A stretch of DNA of 64,000 bases from Adiantum capillus-veneris. Lineage: Eukaryota > Streptophyta > Polypodiopsida > Polypodiales > Pteridaceae. Every line of letters starts with the position of its first letter. Position 1 is the first letter of the stretch. The notes under the pieces were generated by a model, which saw only the letters and a program-made list of their open reading frames with translations, did not search any database and was not told the DNA's origin. This document shows positions 1 through 12,631 of the stretch, in pieces. Position numbers and translations under genes: made by a program. The DNA lies in contig CM043960.1 of NCBI GenBank assembly GCA_014529385.2, positions 23,262,896 to 23,326,895 of the forward strand, read 5' to 3'.

Positions 1-54
1 CGGCTACATGCAAGCCTACCGCTTGAGCTTTGGGCGGAAGCTGTAAGTACGTCT

Positions 55-504
55 GTGTACTTAATCAATCGGTCACCCTTAACGGCATTGGATGGGGGAG
101 TTCCAGAAGAGGCATGGACAGGTAAACCGGTGAATTATGCATTTCTCAAAGTGTTTGGGTGTGAGGCTTTCATGCACATAGATAGAAGCCTAAGATCAAA
201 GCTAGATGCAAAATCCAAAAAGTGTTTCTTCATTGGCTATGGAGAAGGTGACTTTGGGTATCGCCTATGGAATCCTGAAGATGGTAAAATCTTAAGGAGT
301 AGGGATGTAATTTTTAATGAAAAAAATATGTACAAATATTACTTGGAAAGAAAACAAACAAAAGAAACAGGTGATGAGTACATGGAGCTTGAGGACAGTG
401 AAGACTCAAGGACTGCAAACGGTGACAATGTGCAACAACGTCAACCAAATGAGGAGCCTCAACCTATTCCCCGAAGATCTACAAGAGCAAGTACACCTCC
501 ATAA
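55..504 (+). pseudogene. Copia integrase C-terminal part (fossil)
   Basis: This 149-residue stretch carries the block that follows the Copia integrase core: a FGCEAF-type motif near residue 35, the KSKKCFFIGY segment near residue 55, and the SRDVIFNE segment near residue 84, followed by an acidic, low-complexity linker toward RT. In the family this region belongs to the integrase that inserts the cDNA. The catalytic core lies upstream, outside the window. Part of the Copia fossil. Confidence 0.88.
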
Positions 505-531
505 AGTTTTGTTCCTTCCTTCAACCATCTC

Positions 532-1566
532 TTGATCTCAGATTCTGGAGAGCCGGAATCATACGAAGAAGCTATGCAACATGAATCCAAAGAAGAATGG
601 ACGAAGAGCATGCAAGTGGAGATGGACTCACTACATCGCAACCAAACATGGGAGTTGGTTGAGTTGCCTAAAGGTAAGCGAGCTCTTCAAAACAAATGGG
701 TGTACAAGGTGAAGGAAGAAGAAGGTGGGAAGAAAAGGTACAAGTCTAGGATTGTGGTAAAAGGGTTTTCTCAGAAGAAAGGTATTGACTTCAATGAAAT
801 ATTTTCTCCTGTTGTAAAAATGAACTCAATTAGGCTTGTCTTAATCCTTGTGGCTTCTCATGATCTAAATCTCGAGCAAATGGATGTAAATACGGCATTC
901 CCTCACGGTGACTTAGAGGAGGAAATCTACATGCTTCAACCAAAGGGGTATGAAGTAAAAGGTAAGGAGAAAATGGTTTGCAGATTAAAGAAGAGCTTGT
1001 ATGGTTTAAAGCAAGCATCAAGACAATGGTACTTGAAGTTTGATCGATGGATGTTGGATCATGGATTCACAAGATGCAACTCGGATCACTGCATCTACAC
1101 GAAGAATTTGGGAGATGGGAAATTCATCATCCTAATGTTGTATGTTGATGACATGTTGATTGCAAGTGCTCACATGCAGGACATCAAAGACCTAAAAGAG
1201 GAGCTGTCTAAATCTTTTTCAATGAAAGATTTAGGTGCTGCAAAGAGGATACTTGGTATGAAAATATCAAGGGACAGGACGAAGAAGACAATAAAGCTAT
1301 CTCAAGAAGATTACATCAAGAAGGTACTAGAAAGGTTTGCAATGCAAAATGCAAAACCAGTTTCTACACCTTTGGCTGGTCATTTTAAACTAACGAAGGA
1401 TATGTGTCCAAAGACACAAGAGGAGATAGCCTATATGTCTAAAGTTCCATATGCTACAGCAGTAGGTTCTCTAATGTATACTATGGTCTGGACAAGGCCA
1501 GACATTGCACATGCAGTGGGAGTTGTGAGTAGGTCAACCCAGGTAAAGAGAATTGGCAAGCTGTGA
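532..1566 (+). pseudogene. Copia reverse transcriptase (RVT_2, fossil)
   Basis: This 344-residue stretch has the full set of Copia RT landmarks: the NKWVYKVK and YKSRIVVKGF blocks at the start, the QMDVNTAF block with the first catalytic Asp, the KSLYGLKQA block, the YVDDML box with the catalytic Asp pair near residue 204, and the TRPDIAHAVG block at the end. It copies element RNA into DNA inside the virus-like particle. It is part of the same broken polyprotein as its neighbours. Confidence 0.92.
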
Positions 1567-2162
1567 AGTGGATACTTAGGTATCTAAAAGGGACAACAAC
1601 AAATGCTTTGTATTTTGGAGGAACTGATATTTTTCTAGAAGGGTATGCTGATGCAGATATGGCACGTGACAAAGATACTCGAAGGAGCACTACTGGCTAT
1701 GTCTTCACGGTTGGAGGCACAACAGTAAGCTGGGATTCAAAGCTGCAAAAAGTGGTCTCACTTTCTACCACGGAAGCAGAGTATGTAGCAATGACGGAGG
1801 CAAGCAAAGAAATTATGTGGCTTCACAGATTCTTAAAAGAGCTTGGATTCAAACAAGACAATTGTGTCTTGTACAGTGATAGACAAAGTGCTATCCATCT
1901 TGCGAAGAACTCAGCCTTTCATTCAAGGACAAAGCACATTGAGGTGAGATATCACTTCATACACACTCTTTTGGAAGACGGACAACTGAAGCTAGGAAAG
2001 GTGCATACAAGTGAAAATCCTGCAGACATGTTTACAAAGGTGGTCAACAAGGAGAAGTTGAGCTTTTGCTCATCCTCAATCGGCATTCAAGGATACGAAG
2101 CCAAGATGAGAAGCAGTCACAGGTTTGGTTTTGAGATCAGTCTCCAAGTGGGAGATTGTTAA
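1563..2162 (+). pseudogene. Copia RNase H (fossil)
   Basis: The RNase H domain follows RT directly. Visible landmarks are GYADADMA with the first acidic residue, TTGYVFTVGG, STTEAEYVAM with the second acidic residue, and the RTKHIEVRYHF block near the end. Its role is to remove RNA from the RNA-DNA hybrid. The frame runs into the polypurine tract and the start of the LTR, as is usual in Copia elements. Confidence 0.9.
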
Positions 2163-2934
2163 GTATGGAGCCTGATTTACCTTGTAATCTTCTGTGGTAA
2201 AAGCGCACATTTGTAAGGCCCCCATTATGAGGAGAATCCATCGTGCGTGAATGAAAATCACTCGCCGAAAACCAAAATTTTCACGGCCAAGAATCAAGGG
2301 CAACTTTAGGGGCCTCGGGGGCGGAAGCCCCCGAGATTTTTTTTCCCCTCGGCGGAATATTCCTTTTTGCCGGAATGTTATGGTTGGATGGCGGCCGGAA
2401 AGTGGTCGGAAAACAACCGTCGGTTGGCCGGTGGCCGGTAGTCAATGGCCGGTGGTCGAAAGTCAATGGCAGGTGGCCGGTGGCCGAATTCAAAAGCAGA
2501 CTTATCTTCTCAAGAGCGTCCACACATGGGTGGATTGGAGGGTCCGATTTGGACTTATCTACACAAGGGCGGCTACACATGGCTGCCTCTCATGAGAGAG
2601 GGCAGTCCTTTTGGCCTATAAAAGGAGGCCATTTCTTCACACATTTCATATAGTGTGAAGTTGATGCAACAAGGTGAGTGTGAGGTGGTGAGAGTGAAGC
2701 AAGGCGGGAGCTCCATTAAGGGTATAATCCCTTTGTAAACTACTTCTTGTTTTGAAGTACTAAAGCCATTGAGTGGCTGCTTTCCCGTCGACGTAGCCCA
2801 CATTGGGTGAACCACGTATATCGTGTGTACTCTCTCTCTCTCTCTCTACTCTATAATCTCGTGTATGTAGATTTGTCTCTCTCCATTAAGTAATCTACTC
2901 AATTATCTATTTAGCTACGTCTTATTTTTTAGCA
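2157..2934 (+). repeat. 3' LTR of the Copia element
   Basis: The LTR begins with TGTTAAG one base after the polypurine tract AAGTGGGAGA and is placed to end at TTTAGCA, about 778 bp. Inside are a GGCCGG-rich block with short internal repeats (about 2390-2490), a TATA box, and a CT run (2831-2848) near the 3' end. The right border is inferred from the TG...CA rule; no second LTR is in the window to confirm it. Confidence 0.72.
2617..2624 (+). promoter_or_regulatory. TATA box in the Copia LTR
   Basis: TATAAAAG lies in a GGCC-rich setting about 460 bp into the LTR. This is where a Pol II start for a retroelement LTR is expected, and the transcript start would fall near 2650. Confidence 0.6.
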
Positions 2935-3030
2935 TGTGGAGCATTATGAGTCTTACCAAATGGCAAGAAAACAATTTTGAGAAAGGTAAAAACCGTGCAA
3001 CTTGCTCCCTGAGCCATGTGTGTGTGTGTG

Positions 3031-3076
<46 letters not shown>

Positions 3077-4408
3077 TCCTAATTGGATGAATCAATAAGA
3101 CTACTTTATGCATGCTTGAGTATTTGGGTAGGGGGATTAAACCAAGAGGGATTAGGGAACAATTTGAGGTGAGGCATTAATAAAGAGGAAGGGACGGGGT
3201 GCCTCATTCCATAAACATGTTGAGTCACTTCATCCAAATCCATAGTAGAGTTACATGTACACAACTTGCTTGAATTAGAGAAGTGATATCTTAGAATCAA
3301 ACCCTATGTACATATCCATAAATGTCACATATGCTGGTAACATTTCAATGAGTGTCCCATAGTAAAATCATGTCTACAAGATTCACATGCATCACAATGT
3401 AGATTAACATCTATATTCAAGTTCACTTCCTCTTTCATACCCAAAGAGGTGAAAACCTCTTGTTTAGTCTATTTTCTTCAATGATTAGACAATAGATGCA
3501 CATAGGAGTAGTCAATCACACATTATTATCATGCAAGTAATGTATCATCTAATGGAGGACCTCCCTTCCTCTTTATAAGCTATCAACGTGCTATAGAAAA
3601 AATCTAGCCTTCTTCTTGTAGGATCAAAGGAACATGGCAATAGCTATCCAGAAAAAAGAGGGAATCAAAAGTTCAAAGGGTAGAATCGTAGGCAATGTCA
3701 GTTGCACCTCTTAACAAACATGAATTAGAAAAAAAAATAAAGTTCCTTATATAGAAAGAGTTGACCATGAAAATTATCAAGCACATGGTTTGATTTCATG
3801 AATACTCCATACTAGATGCACAAGTCAAACAAAGCATTTTCCAACACAAAATTTTGTTTGAAGATCCCTTGGCAACAATCTTGTAGTGGATCTATCTACC
3901 CATGCCAACTCCTTACATAATGCCACATGCCCTTAAGATCATAGCATAGGTGATTGCATATGGAGAGAGGTCCTTCCTCAAGACTGCCTGCCTCTCTCAT
4001 TTGAAACTAGCATAGCCTAGCTACCTAATTGAACCACAATCCATTGTAATAAAGCCCATGTTGACATTTGGTGTACCCACATGTCAACCAAAGTATTTTG
4101 ATTGTCTTCTCGCTCTCAACCTTTGCTACCCCTTGTTTGTATGAGGCACGTGCGGGTGGTCATATAGTGCCTAGTTATTAGTTATCCCGACACATAGTTG
4201 TGCAGGTGTTGTGGTCACACAATCACATGCAAGGAGACTTGGGCTTAGTAGAACGGAGCCTAGGAGTTTGTAATTATGCTTGTTTTGGCATAATTGCAAA
4301 ACTATGTCGATAAGCATTTTGATTAAAAGCCTTATAGTGGGCAATTCTTGCAGATAAGGGGTGATGTGGATGCAGCTTGGAGCTTCAAGCCTGTCATAGG
4401 GATAGGAG

Positions 4409-4450
<42 letters not shown>

Positions 4451-5321
4451 CGGCTTTCCACACACTTGCCCACTACCAAGGCCTCTTGTGCCTGCACATG
4501 ACCACACCAATTGGGTGACCATGCGTTTGAGGGTGGAGGTGTGTCGTTGGGCATAATTAATGGATAACTATCCGATGTGTGACCATGCCCTATGTTGTCA
4601 CCGCTTTGGTCCCCCTTCCACATTTAGCTCACAACCCATTTTTCAAATTACTGGCCTCAACTCCGGGCCACCTCCGCTCTCATAAGTCCCCTTACACATG
4701 GGTCTTTTGCGGCCAAAGTACCCCCACCCTTGATCGTTGAGCCTTGAGGTCTCTTCCATTCTCGTAACGGCCAGTCTGCCTCCATCAATCTCAGTTAAAT
4801 GCTCCCTCTTGGTTTTCATTGAATTTCGGCTAGCTAGCCCTCGTGGAAAAGCACATGAAGCTGGTTGAAAACAACCTACTAGCATGGTTTGACCAAAAGG
4901 TCAATGCAGATTGCACACGGCTAGCTGAGTGCACTTGGGAGTGTGTAGACACCTGCAGGCCCTCGGGACTAAGTAACACCTATATTTAAGAGGGGGAGGC
5001 AATGGGATCAAAGGCAAAGAAGTTCACATGCAAAAGCCGAGAAGATCGCAACCCCAAAAATCAAATAAAAAACTAAATCTGGACATGCACTAAACCTGGA
5101 CAACCTAGGAAATGCATTTCATTTTATAAACTCAGACGGCCAGGTCTTGGATTCAAATCGCCCCGCCCGCGCCTCGTTTTTCCCGCTGGCCAGGTTTAGT
5201 GCACCTCGAGATCCCGCCCCGTAGCCCTGACCGTCGATCCCATTACTCCACCCCGCATTTAATATGGGTGTCACTTAGTCCCAAGGCTTGCCAGCTGCAC
5301 TTGATATTTTCAAAGCTTGTG

Positions 5322-5324
<3 letters not shown>
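2935..5324. other. Gene-poor stretch with short microsatellites
   Basis: No gene is supported on either strand. It holds a GT run followed by a GA run (3017-3073) and a CT run (4412-4446). Reading frames here are short or driven by the CT run. The DNA around 4900-5200 is richer in G and C than its flanks, but no motif was recognised. Confidence 0.6.
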
Positions 5325-5363
<39 letters not shown>

Positions 5364-5367
5364 AAAA
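5325..5367. repeat. Poly-C run followed by poly-A run
   Basis: About 29 C residues are followed at once by 14 A residues. Such homopolymers are unstable and prone to assembly length error. Confidence 0.9.
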
Positions 5368-5419
5368 GCTCCATTATCGGCTGTGTTCACCTACACGCAT
5401 ACAAGCTAGACAAAATTTA

Positions 5420-5908
<489 letters not shown>

Positions 5909-5909
<1 letters not shown>

Positions 5910-6510
5910 GAAGAGAGAACAAAGCCCACTTCCAACATTACCTGTGGCCAAGAGAGGAGGAGAGTCATTGCTATCAATTTGGGTCTTTAACTATAGTTAG
6001 GGTTGTGCAGGTCCTCGTAATTCGCCGTGTAATGCAACTATTTGCATGTTAAGTTCAACTACGTGGAAGCATTAAAATTTGTAAAACAGCAAGCTAGATG
6101 TAGATTGGACATTCTTTGCCTGGAAAATTATTTGTAGCCATCTGTGCCGGCGTGGATGACTAGAGATAGATTTTAAGAACAATTTTTATTTCCTGGAGAT
6201 TACATGTTGAGTTCATCCACATGGAAGCCTTAATCTTTACAAAACCCCACAAAAAAAAGTTTGTAGCCATCTGTGCGCATGGATGGTTAGAGATAGTTTT
6301 TAAGAACGATTTTCCTCAGGTTATGTGCTATGAAGCAGAGTCCAAAAAATACTAATTATTTTGCCATCTTTTTTAAAGTCGAACAATTAGATAATTGTGC
6401 TTGCTAAAAAAACAAAGGTAATTACTAGGATTTTTAACTAAAATGTCAAATTTTGACCTTGAAAATCAAAGTCCCACAAAATCAATCTTGAGATTTTTCA
6501 TTTCAAACTA
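5909..6510. repeat. Dispersed repeat unit D1
   Basis: About 600 bp recur in direct orientation at 55962-56566 with many small differences (about 90 percent alike by eye). Both copies start right at the end of a dinucleotide run and both end near the same TTTTTCATTTCAA stretch. Each copy contains internal near-repeats around GTTTGTAGCCATC. No coding capacity was recognised. Confidence 0.8.
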
Positions 6511-8715
6511 GGAAATCTCCACTTCAAATCAGGACATGTGAACACTTCTACTATGGAGTCTAATAGAAATGGAGTTTGATTTGCAAACATGTGGCATCAC
6601 CAATAAACCCCTCCAATGACAAAAACCAAGTCACCCTTTGTGTTTGTCATCTACCTTTAGCCACCCACGTTGGCACGGATGGCTACACATAGGTGCCAAA
6701 AGTAAGGGATGAGAGCATTACAAAGGCACAAATCTAAATCGCAAGGCCTAAAGCAATGCGTTGTCTTGGAGGGGCACTCATATCTACTGGCTCAAATGGT
6801 TTTATGGTTATCATTTTCCATGAAAACCTTGAAACAAGCCCACCATAGATAGAACTTGATCTTTGCGGCAAAGAGATTATGGCCCTAACTCACTAGAGAT
6901 TGGAATAGGAATCATTAAGCATTATATCACTTCTTCATGGGAAAGGTATCAAGAAGAAGGTCTAACCTTTATAGATGTTGATACTGTGTTGGGAGGAGAG
7001 CCAATAATTAGAGTTTTCTATGTGGTCACATCATTGGTGGATAGGGGTGAGATCAATGGACAAGTAGTTGACAAAGGTGGTGAGAGGTGGACAACCAGTT
7101 ATTAGAGTTTTCTTTGTGGTCACATCATTGTTGGGTAAGGGTGAGATCAATGGACAAGTAGTTGATGACGGTGGTGAGAGGGGGGTGAGAATAGCTGCTA
7201 GAAATCATAATGCTTCTAGGCACATTTTATATAAGAAAGGAAAAATTAACTCTATGTACATGTGTATGGTCCAATTGAATATATTGTTTTGTATTGTTGA
7301 TGACCATTTCTATTCATTGTAAAGAAAATTTCAAAATTATTCATAAATAGAAAACTTTGAAATTCTTTTATGCTAGGATTATGCTTTCAACTAGACTACA
7401 ACCCTCTATAGACTATCTTGAGGTGCTTAGGTAGAGAGCATGGTGAGCAAATAATGATTGTGCCTATTTTTCCTTGTCTCATATAGTTGAGGTGAAAAAA
7501 TAGTAGTCAATTATGCATCATTTACCTCTATTGCTCCTTTAGTGCGGATATACTATGTCTTCATCATCATCTATATTCTTTCAAAATTTTTTGAATTTGT
7601 CTTATACATATAAAACTTTTTACGATTCACATAGGCTTGAATTCTTCTCATGCATTGCCCTACCACTCTCTGTGGCTTACTTTAGGTTGAGATGCTTAGC
7701 CAAATTTTGCTTGGTTTTACGTAAGCTCAAAAAAGTGTGCTCAGAGTGTGGATTTCCTCGAGCATTACTAGCGGTAGGTACATTGCTAGTAGACTGAGAT
7801 GTTTGCATAACTAGACTTGAGGCTACGTGCTCAAATCATACTTTGTGATATTCAACCTCTTTCATATGTTGTGTATGCTTGTAAAAATATAAAATCAGAC
7901 GTGCGATCCTTTCCAAAAGAGAGATAAAAATGTAAAATAAGGCAAGAGAGATTGTAATAGGGCCAACGCGTTTCGACCTTTGAGGTCTCATCAGGGCAAG
8001 TTTTAAAATCTCTTGGTTGAGCATGGTAACTAAAGTTTGTGAGGTAAACCTCGGTTACTTCTTTAGGGGCTCAAGAAATGTTCATTTAAGAACTAGGAGA
8101 TGTACAAGAAGGGATTCCATCAATAAGGTGGTTGAAGTTAGGAGTCAAAATATAAGGAAAAAGGGATAAGTTTATGACATTTGAAAAGAGATACAAATGG
8201 ACTATTTATTCTTTATGAATTTAAATAAGTCTTATAACACTTGAAAAGTGGCGCCATTAGACTAGCTATACTTTGTTTGATTCAACTTTCATTTGAAAAG
8301 AGCACGATAGCCAGTTTATTAGGATAGTAGCCTTTGAGTGCTTCGGCTTCCATTTTGAGAGTGTAGGATCGTAGTTTTATTGAGGTAGTAACTAACAATT
8401 AGGATAGGTTTTGGGTGTGGCTTCATAGGTGAATAGAGCCTAGGTGAAGAAAGAGTGGATTAAAACATTGAATGAGGACTACATTTGGGATGGAGAAAGG
8501 TTAAATACAAGATCTGGATTTTTTTAGAGGGAGGGTTAGGCAACAAGGTTCATCAAGGAATGTCATTTCGGGGTTGCATTGAATGGGTAGAAGGGTTTCC
8601 CAAGGAGGAGTTGAGAAGGGAATAATGGTGGTTCAGGTGAAAAAAGAGTTGATTAGTAGGTAGTCCCAATGTTAAAGATAAATCTTATTTAAAAACATCG
8701 AGGTCCCTAAGATTT
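6511..8715. other. Unannotated stretch with a tandem duplication
   Basis: No recognised gene. About 6998-7087 is duplicated at about 7094-7176; each copy contains GGTCACATCATTG and GAGATCAATGGACAAG. The two small reading frames spanning the duplication resemble each other only for this reason. The rest is AT-rich, without domain motifs. Confidence 0.55.
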
Positions 8716-8890
8716 GGGTTTGTGTCAATAAGAAGCATAAACGTAGTCGAGAACAATAGGAAAATAATGGGGCTATTTGAAGGGTGAGGAGCTAGAAATT
8801 TTTATTGGGGTTTGTGTCAATAAGAAGCATAAGCGTAGTCGAGAACAATATGGAAATAATGGGGCTATTTGGAGGGTGAGGGGCTAGGAA
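8716..8890. repeat. Direct tandem duplication, about 80-bp unit
   Basis: The segment beginning GGGTTTGTGTCAATAAGAAG at 8716-8796 is repeated at about 8808-8890 with a handful of changes. It lies in non-coding DNA. Confidence 0.8.
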
Positions 8891-10083
8891 GCTATATCTA
8901 ACCTATAATTTGGGGTGGTTACAATGATAAGGGTACGTCCATCATTTATGAACCAAGTGTAAGGTACATAAAGAGCACAAACTCCAGGCATATATTTGAA
9001 CCAAGAAATCATGGGGTTAACTTTGATGTTAGATTGGAGCATATTGACTTGCTTGGACTTAGGCTAAGTTTTCAAAAGAAATTTATTGTGCATGAGGAGC
9101 AAGCCAATTTAATTTTGCAAGGAAGCAATTTGAGGAGTTTTGTTACTTATGCTCTTGATAAGATTTCTAACTAGGCGGGGGTTAGTGTCTGACAAAATCG
9201 GTATCTAACCATCCTTCTTACAAGGAGTTTTTGGTTTGCCATTCTAAACAATTTTGAAAAAGGAGTTTTTATGTCTCAGTAGAGCGAGGACCAATCTCGG
9301 AGCCATCCATATATACTTACTTTAGTGTTGAAGAGAAAAAAAAGGAGGATGACTCAAGAAAAATGTAGAATTTTTGTAGGGCGTTGAAGCACTAGTTCAA
9401 GTCTACGAATCCATTCCGAAAGGACAACACACCAATCTGTAACAGGTCCTAAAGAAGTAACTACGGGCGATAGCTTTTCCTCCATATAATCCGGAGTCGA
9501 TTTTTTGTCGATTCTAGTGAGAGGAATACTTTGCCAACCCCGCACTTTTAGGTAGAGAATCCGACTTGGAAAAACAAACACCATAGGAAGGGATCAAATA
9601 GATAAAGGGTGTGAAAATTTGGCTAAAAAGGATTATAAAAGGGGATACAAGGCTATGAGTTTGGGTAGGGATTCGTCAAGGACCACGAAGCGTAGAGAGA
9701 AGCGAGATAGAGAGGAGGGAAGGGTGCGAAGAGAAGATAGATAGACAAATGAGGGGGAAGGGGGAAGCTCAAGGAATTTAGACTGATTTGGCCAACCAAG
9801 GTTCTTTGGGTGAAAGTCAAAAAAAGGAAATTGTTACTTTGATTACCTAAGAGCGATTTTGGAAACCCTGCAAGAAGAGGCACTCCACCTGGCTGGTTTT
9901 CATTGGACAAAAAAGTTGGAAAAGGGATGGTGCAGAAATAGAGTGAGAAAACGTATGGAAGCTATTTTTTTGAAAATAAAGAGGGTGGGTAAGCACTCAA
10001 GAAAGGTCAAAAGTAGGGGCTGAATTAGCTTAGTGAAGCATATAGGTTTGTCATTGGTCAACTGCGCATACATTGTGTGTGTG

Positions 10084-10086
<3 letters not shown>
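8891..10086. other. No gene recognised
   Basis: Both strands were read; no domain motif, splice-consistent gene or structural RNA could be supported. A 76-codon minus-strand frame (9354-9584) has a rather protein-like composition but matches nothing I know. Confidence 0.5.
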
Positions 10087-10130
<44 letters not shown>

Positions 10131-10171
10131 AGAAAGCTCTATACTGTCTTCGTTGTTTTCAGCCTACGTTG

Positions 10172-10232
<61 letters not shown>
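10087..10232. repeat. Two GA microsatellites with a repeated spacer
   Basis: GA runs at 10087-10127 and 10174-10232 are each followed by a GGTAGAAAGCTCT segment, so the run plus spacer appears tandemly duplicated. A third, partial copy of the spacer follows near 10255. Confidence 0.85.
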
Positions 10233-10236
<4 letters not shown>

Positions 10237-10458
10237 GAAAGCTCTGCGCTATTTTCAGCCTGCATTGGGCAAGAAGCTCTGTGTTGTTTGCACCATTTTC
10301 AAGCTGCACTGGGTAGAGATGCTTTCATCCTTGAAAAGGTAAAGGTCAAAATTATCTATAAGATCAAAACTAATACAATATTTGTAGATGTAATCCAATG
10401 TTTGAGTGTAGAAAAGAAAACAAGTAAAATAAAAGACTAAAGTAAAAGACAAAAATTG

Positions 10459-10905
10459 TCAGACTGAAATCATCTTCATCCTCCGATGGAGCCTCCGTTG
10501 ATGTTGTGGTTGCATATTCTCAGCAACACTAGATCGACGGATAGCTTGAGCAAATGTTCCCAAGTCACCTAAGTGAGTAGGCATCGTGGGTGAAGGTGCT
10601 CTAGAGACTACATGTGGAGTAGGTATTGGCATTGGGCTTCGCGCATAGGAAGCCCTTGGGTTCCACGTTTGGTACGGTGTTGTGCCATGTGGTGGCCCAA
10701 AGTTCATATGTGTGGCCCTAGGCATAGCAGACATCGAATGTGACATGCTAATGCTAGCCGGTATGGTCCCATGGAAATAAGAGCTTGGGTGTTGTGGTTG
10801 TGGAGCATAGATTGTTGAAACAATGGGAGGGGTAGGAACTACATGAATACGAGGACCTATAGGTGTATATGATTGGTACACACTTGTAGGTACTATTGTA
10901 GGCAT
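10459..10905 (-). CDS. Uncharacterised Pro/Ser/Thr-rich reading frame
   Basis: This open frame of 148 codons on the minus strand is rich in Pro, Ser, Thr, Met and His, and ends in a basic HQRRLHRRMK segment. I recognise no domain, signal peptide or membrane segment. The composition recalls the disordered N-terminal parts of retroelement gag-like or nuclear proteins. A GA run (10961-11006) lies just upstream. It may be a decayed transposon fragment or a chance frame; there is no splice or promoter evidence. Confidence 0.3.
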   Translation of the reverse strand: MPTIVPTSVYQSYTPIGPRIHVVPTPPIVSTIYAPQPQHPSSYFHGTIPASISMSHSMSAMPRATHMNFGPPHGTTPYQTWNPRASYARSPMPIPTPHVVSRAPSPTMPTHLGDLGTFAQAIRRSSVAENMQPQHQRRLHRRMKMISV

Positions 10906-10957
10906 TGAGCTACCATGTAGTGGTGCTTTACTAACAAATGCGCATGTGTTTGTGGTG

Positions 10958-10960
<3 letters not shown>

Positions 10961-11006
<46 letters not shown>
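10961..11006. repeat. GA microsatellite
   Basis: An uninterrupted GA run of about 46 bp. Confidence 0.9.
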
Positions 11007-11008
<2 letters not shown>

Positions 11009-11118
11009 GCACTAATTGCAAGAGATCTCTAAGTATTGCATCGGTTGTTGAAGAGCTTTGCCAATGCCCCCCTTTGTAAATAGCCGTATTGGGTGTCTCC
11101 CACATTGTGCTAGAGTAG

Positions 11119-11450
11119 TCCTCATACTACGCATGCATCTTGAAGGCATGTGATGCTATGCAAGATGTTGATATGGGCTTAAAAATTCATTTTGATATTG
11201 TTAGTCTAGGGCTGTTGTCATGCTTCGCAATGCATTGGTTGATATGTATGCCAAATGTGGTGCACTTCAAAAAGCACGAAAAGTTCTTAAGGAGCTTTTT
11301 TTCTGGAATGTCATCTCTTGGAGTGCATTGATTATGGGATATGCACAACAGAAGAAGGGCTAGAGAGCTCCAGGCTGATTTTAGCAGCAGATGCAAAGTG
11401 AGGACTTCTCTCAAGGTGCAATCATATATGCATGCAGCTTAAAGGCACGT
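11119..11450 (+). pseudogene. PLS-class pentatricopeptide repeat (PPR) gene fragment
   Basis: Translated in pieces, this stretch reads like about three consecutive plant PPR motifs: a YACILKAC segment (about 11125), a GLKIHFDIV segment, then LRNALVDMYAKCGALQKA (about 11225-11280), NVISWSALIMGYAQQ (about 11305-11350), and MQSEDFSQGAIIYACSLKA (about 11390-11440). PPR proteins bind organelle RNA for editing, splicing or stability. The order and wording match the PLS subclass that is very large in ferns and lycophytes. The frame changes at least twice and a stop follows the second motif, so this is a fossil. It runs straight into unit E2, which cut it off. Confidence 0.8.
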
Positions 11451-12261
<811 letters not shown>

Positions 12262-12294
12262 CATTAGGAAATTTCGGAGGTCATTTGGAGGGCC
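12262..12294 (+). repeat. Left terminal inverted repeat
   Basis: The 33 bp begin CATTAGGAAATTTC and match the inverted right end at all but three positions. After 12294 the similarity stops. Confidence 0.88.
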
Positions 12295-12346
12295 ATATGA
12301 AGGAGAGAGAAAATAGAGCGCGTCCAATGAGCAGGAGGGCTACGTA

Positions 12347-12379
12347 ACGTATTTTCCTACGTTACGTAGGAAAATACGT
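12347..12379. repeat. Near-perfect 33-bp palindrome near the left end
   Basis: The arm ACGTATTTTCCTACGT (12347-12362) is followed by one T and then its exact reverse complement (12364-12379). It lies 85 bp inside the left TIR. It could be a subterminal protein-binding site or an extruded hairpin. No matching copy was seen near the right end. Confidence 0.85.
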
Positions 12380-12631
12380 GGAAAGACTCAAAAAATAGGA
12401 AAATATCCCAAAAACTTTCACGAATCTAAGATTTTGGCATCGTAACTTCTTTGCTTTTATCGAGCTGTTAGGTGCATGTGTCGTCCCACTGCTGATATTC
12501 TCTTATGGTCATTAACATACTGGAGGGTGACCATTAAGCCCGCACAAGATATTGGAATTCTAAAACACTTTCCCTCCATTAGGATGCTTTCAAAGTGAAT
12601 CTCCCTCCACTAAAGCTTTTCACTCAGAGCT

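Larger units (their letters stand above)
1..2934 (+). mobile_element. Copia LTR retrotransposon, 3' part (Tork/Tnt1-like)
   Basis: The window opens inside a Ty1/Copia element. Parts run in the usual Copia order on the + strand: end of integrase, reverse transcriptase (RVT_2 type), RNase H, polypurine tract (2146-2155), then the 3' LTR. The wording of integrase, RT and RNase H is of the Tork/Tnt1-94 kind. The 5' LTR, gag, protease and most of integrase lie outside the window, so LTR-LTR divergence cannot be used for dating. The visible coding part is broken, with about two or three interruptions, but domain motifs are well kept, which suggests a fairly young insertion. Clade is inferred from motif wording only. 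Confidence 0.93.

Noticed and set aside
9354-9584. Possible organelle-DNA insert or tRNA-like stretch (AGTTCAAGTCT near 9393)
   Set aside because: No cloverleaf could be folded by eye and no organellar gene was recognised.
10459-10905. Pro-rich frame as a real host protein
   Set aside because: It is kept only as a low-confidence entry: no domain, intron or promoter support, and composition bias can explain it.
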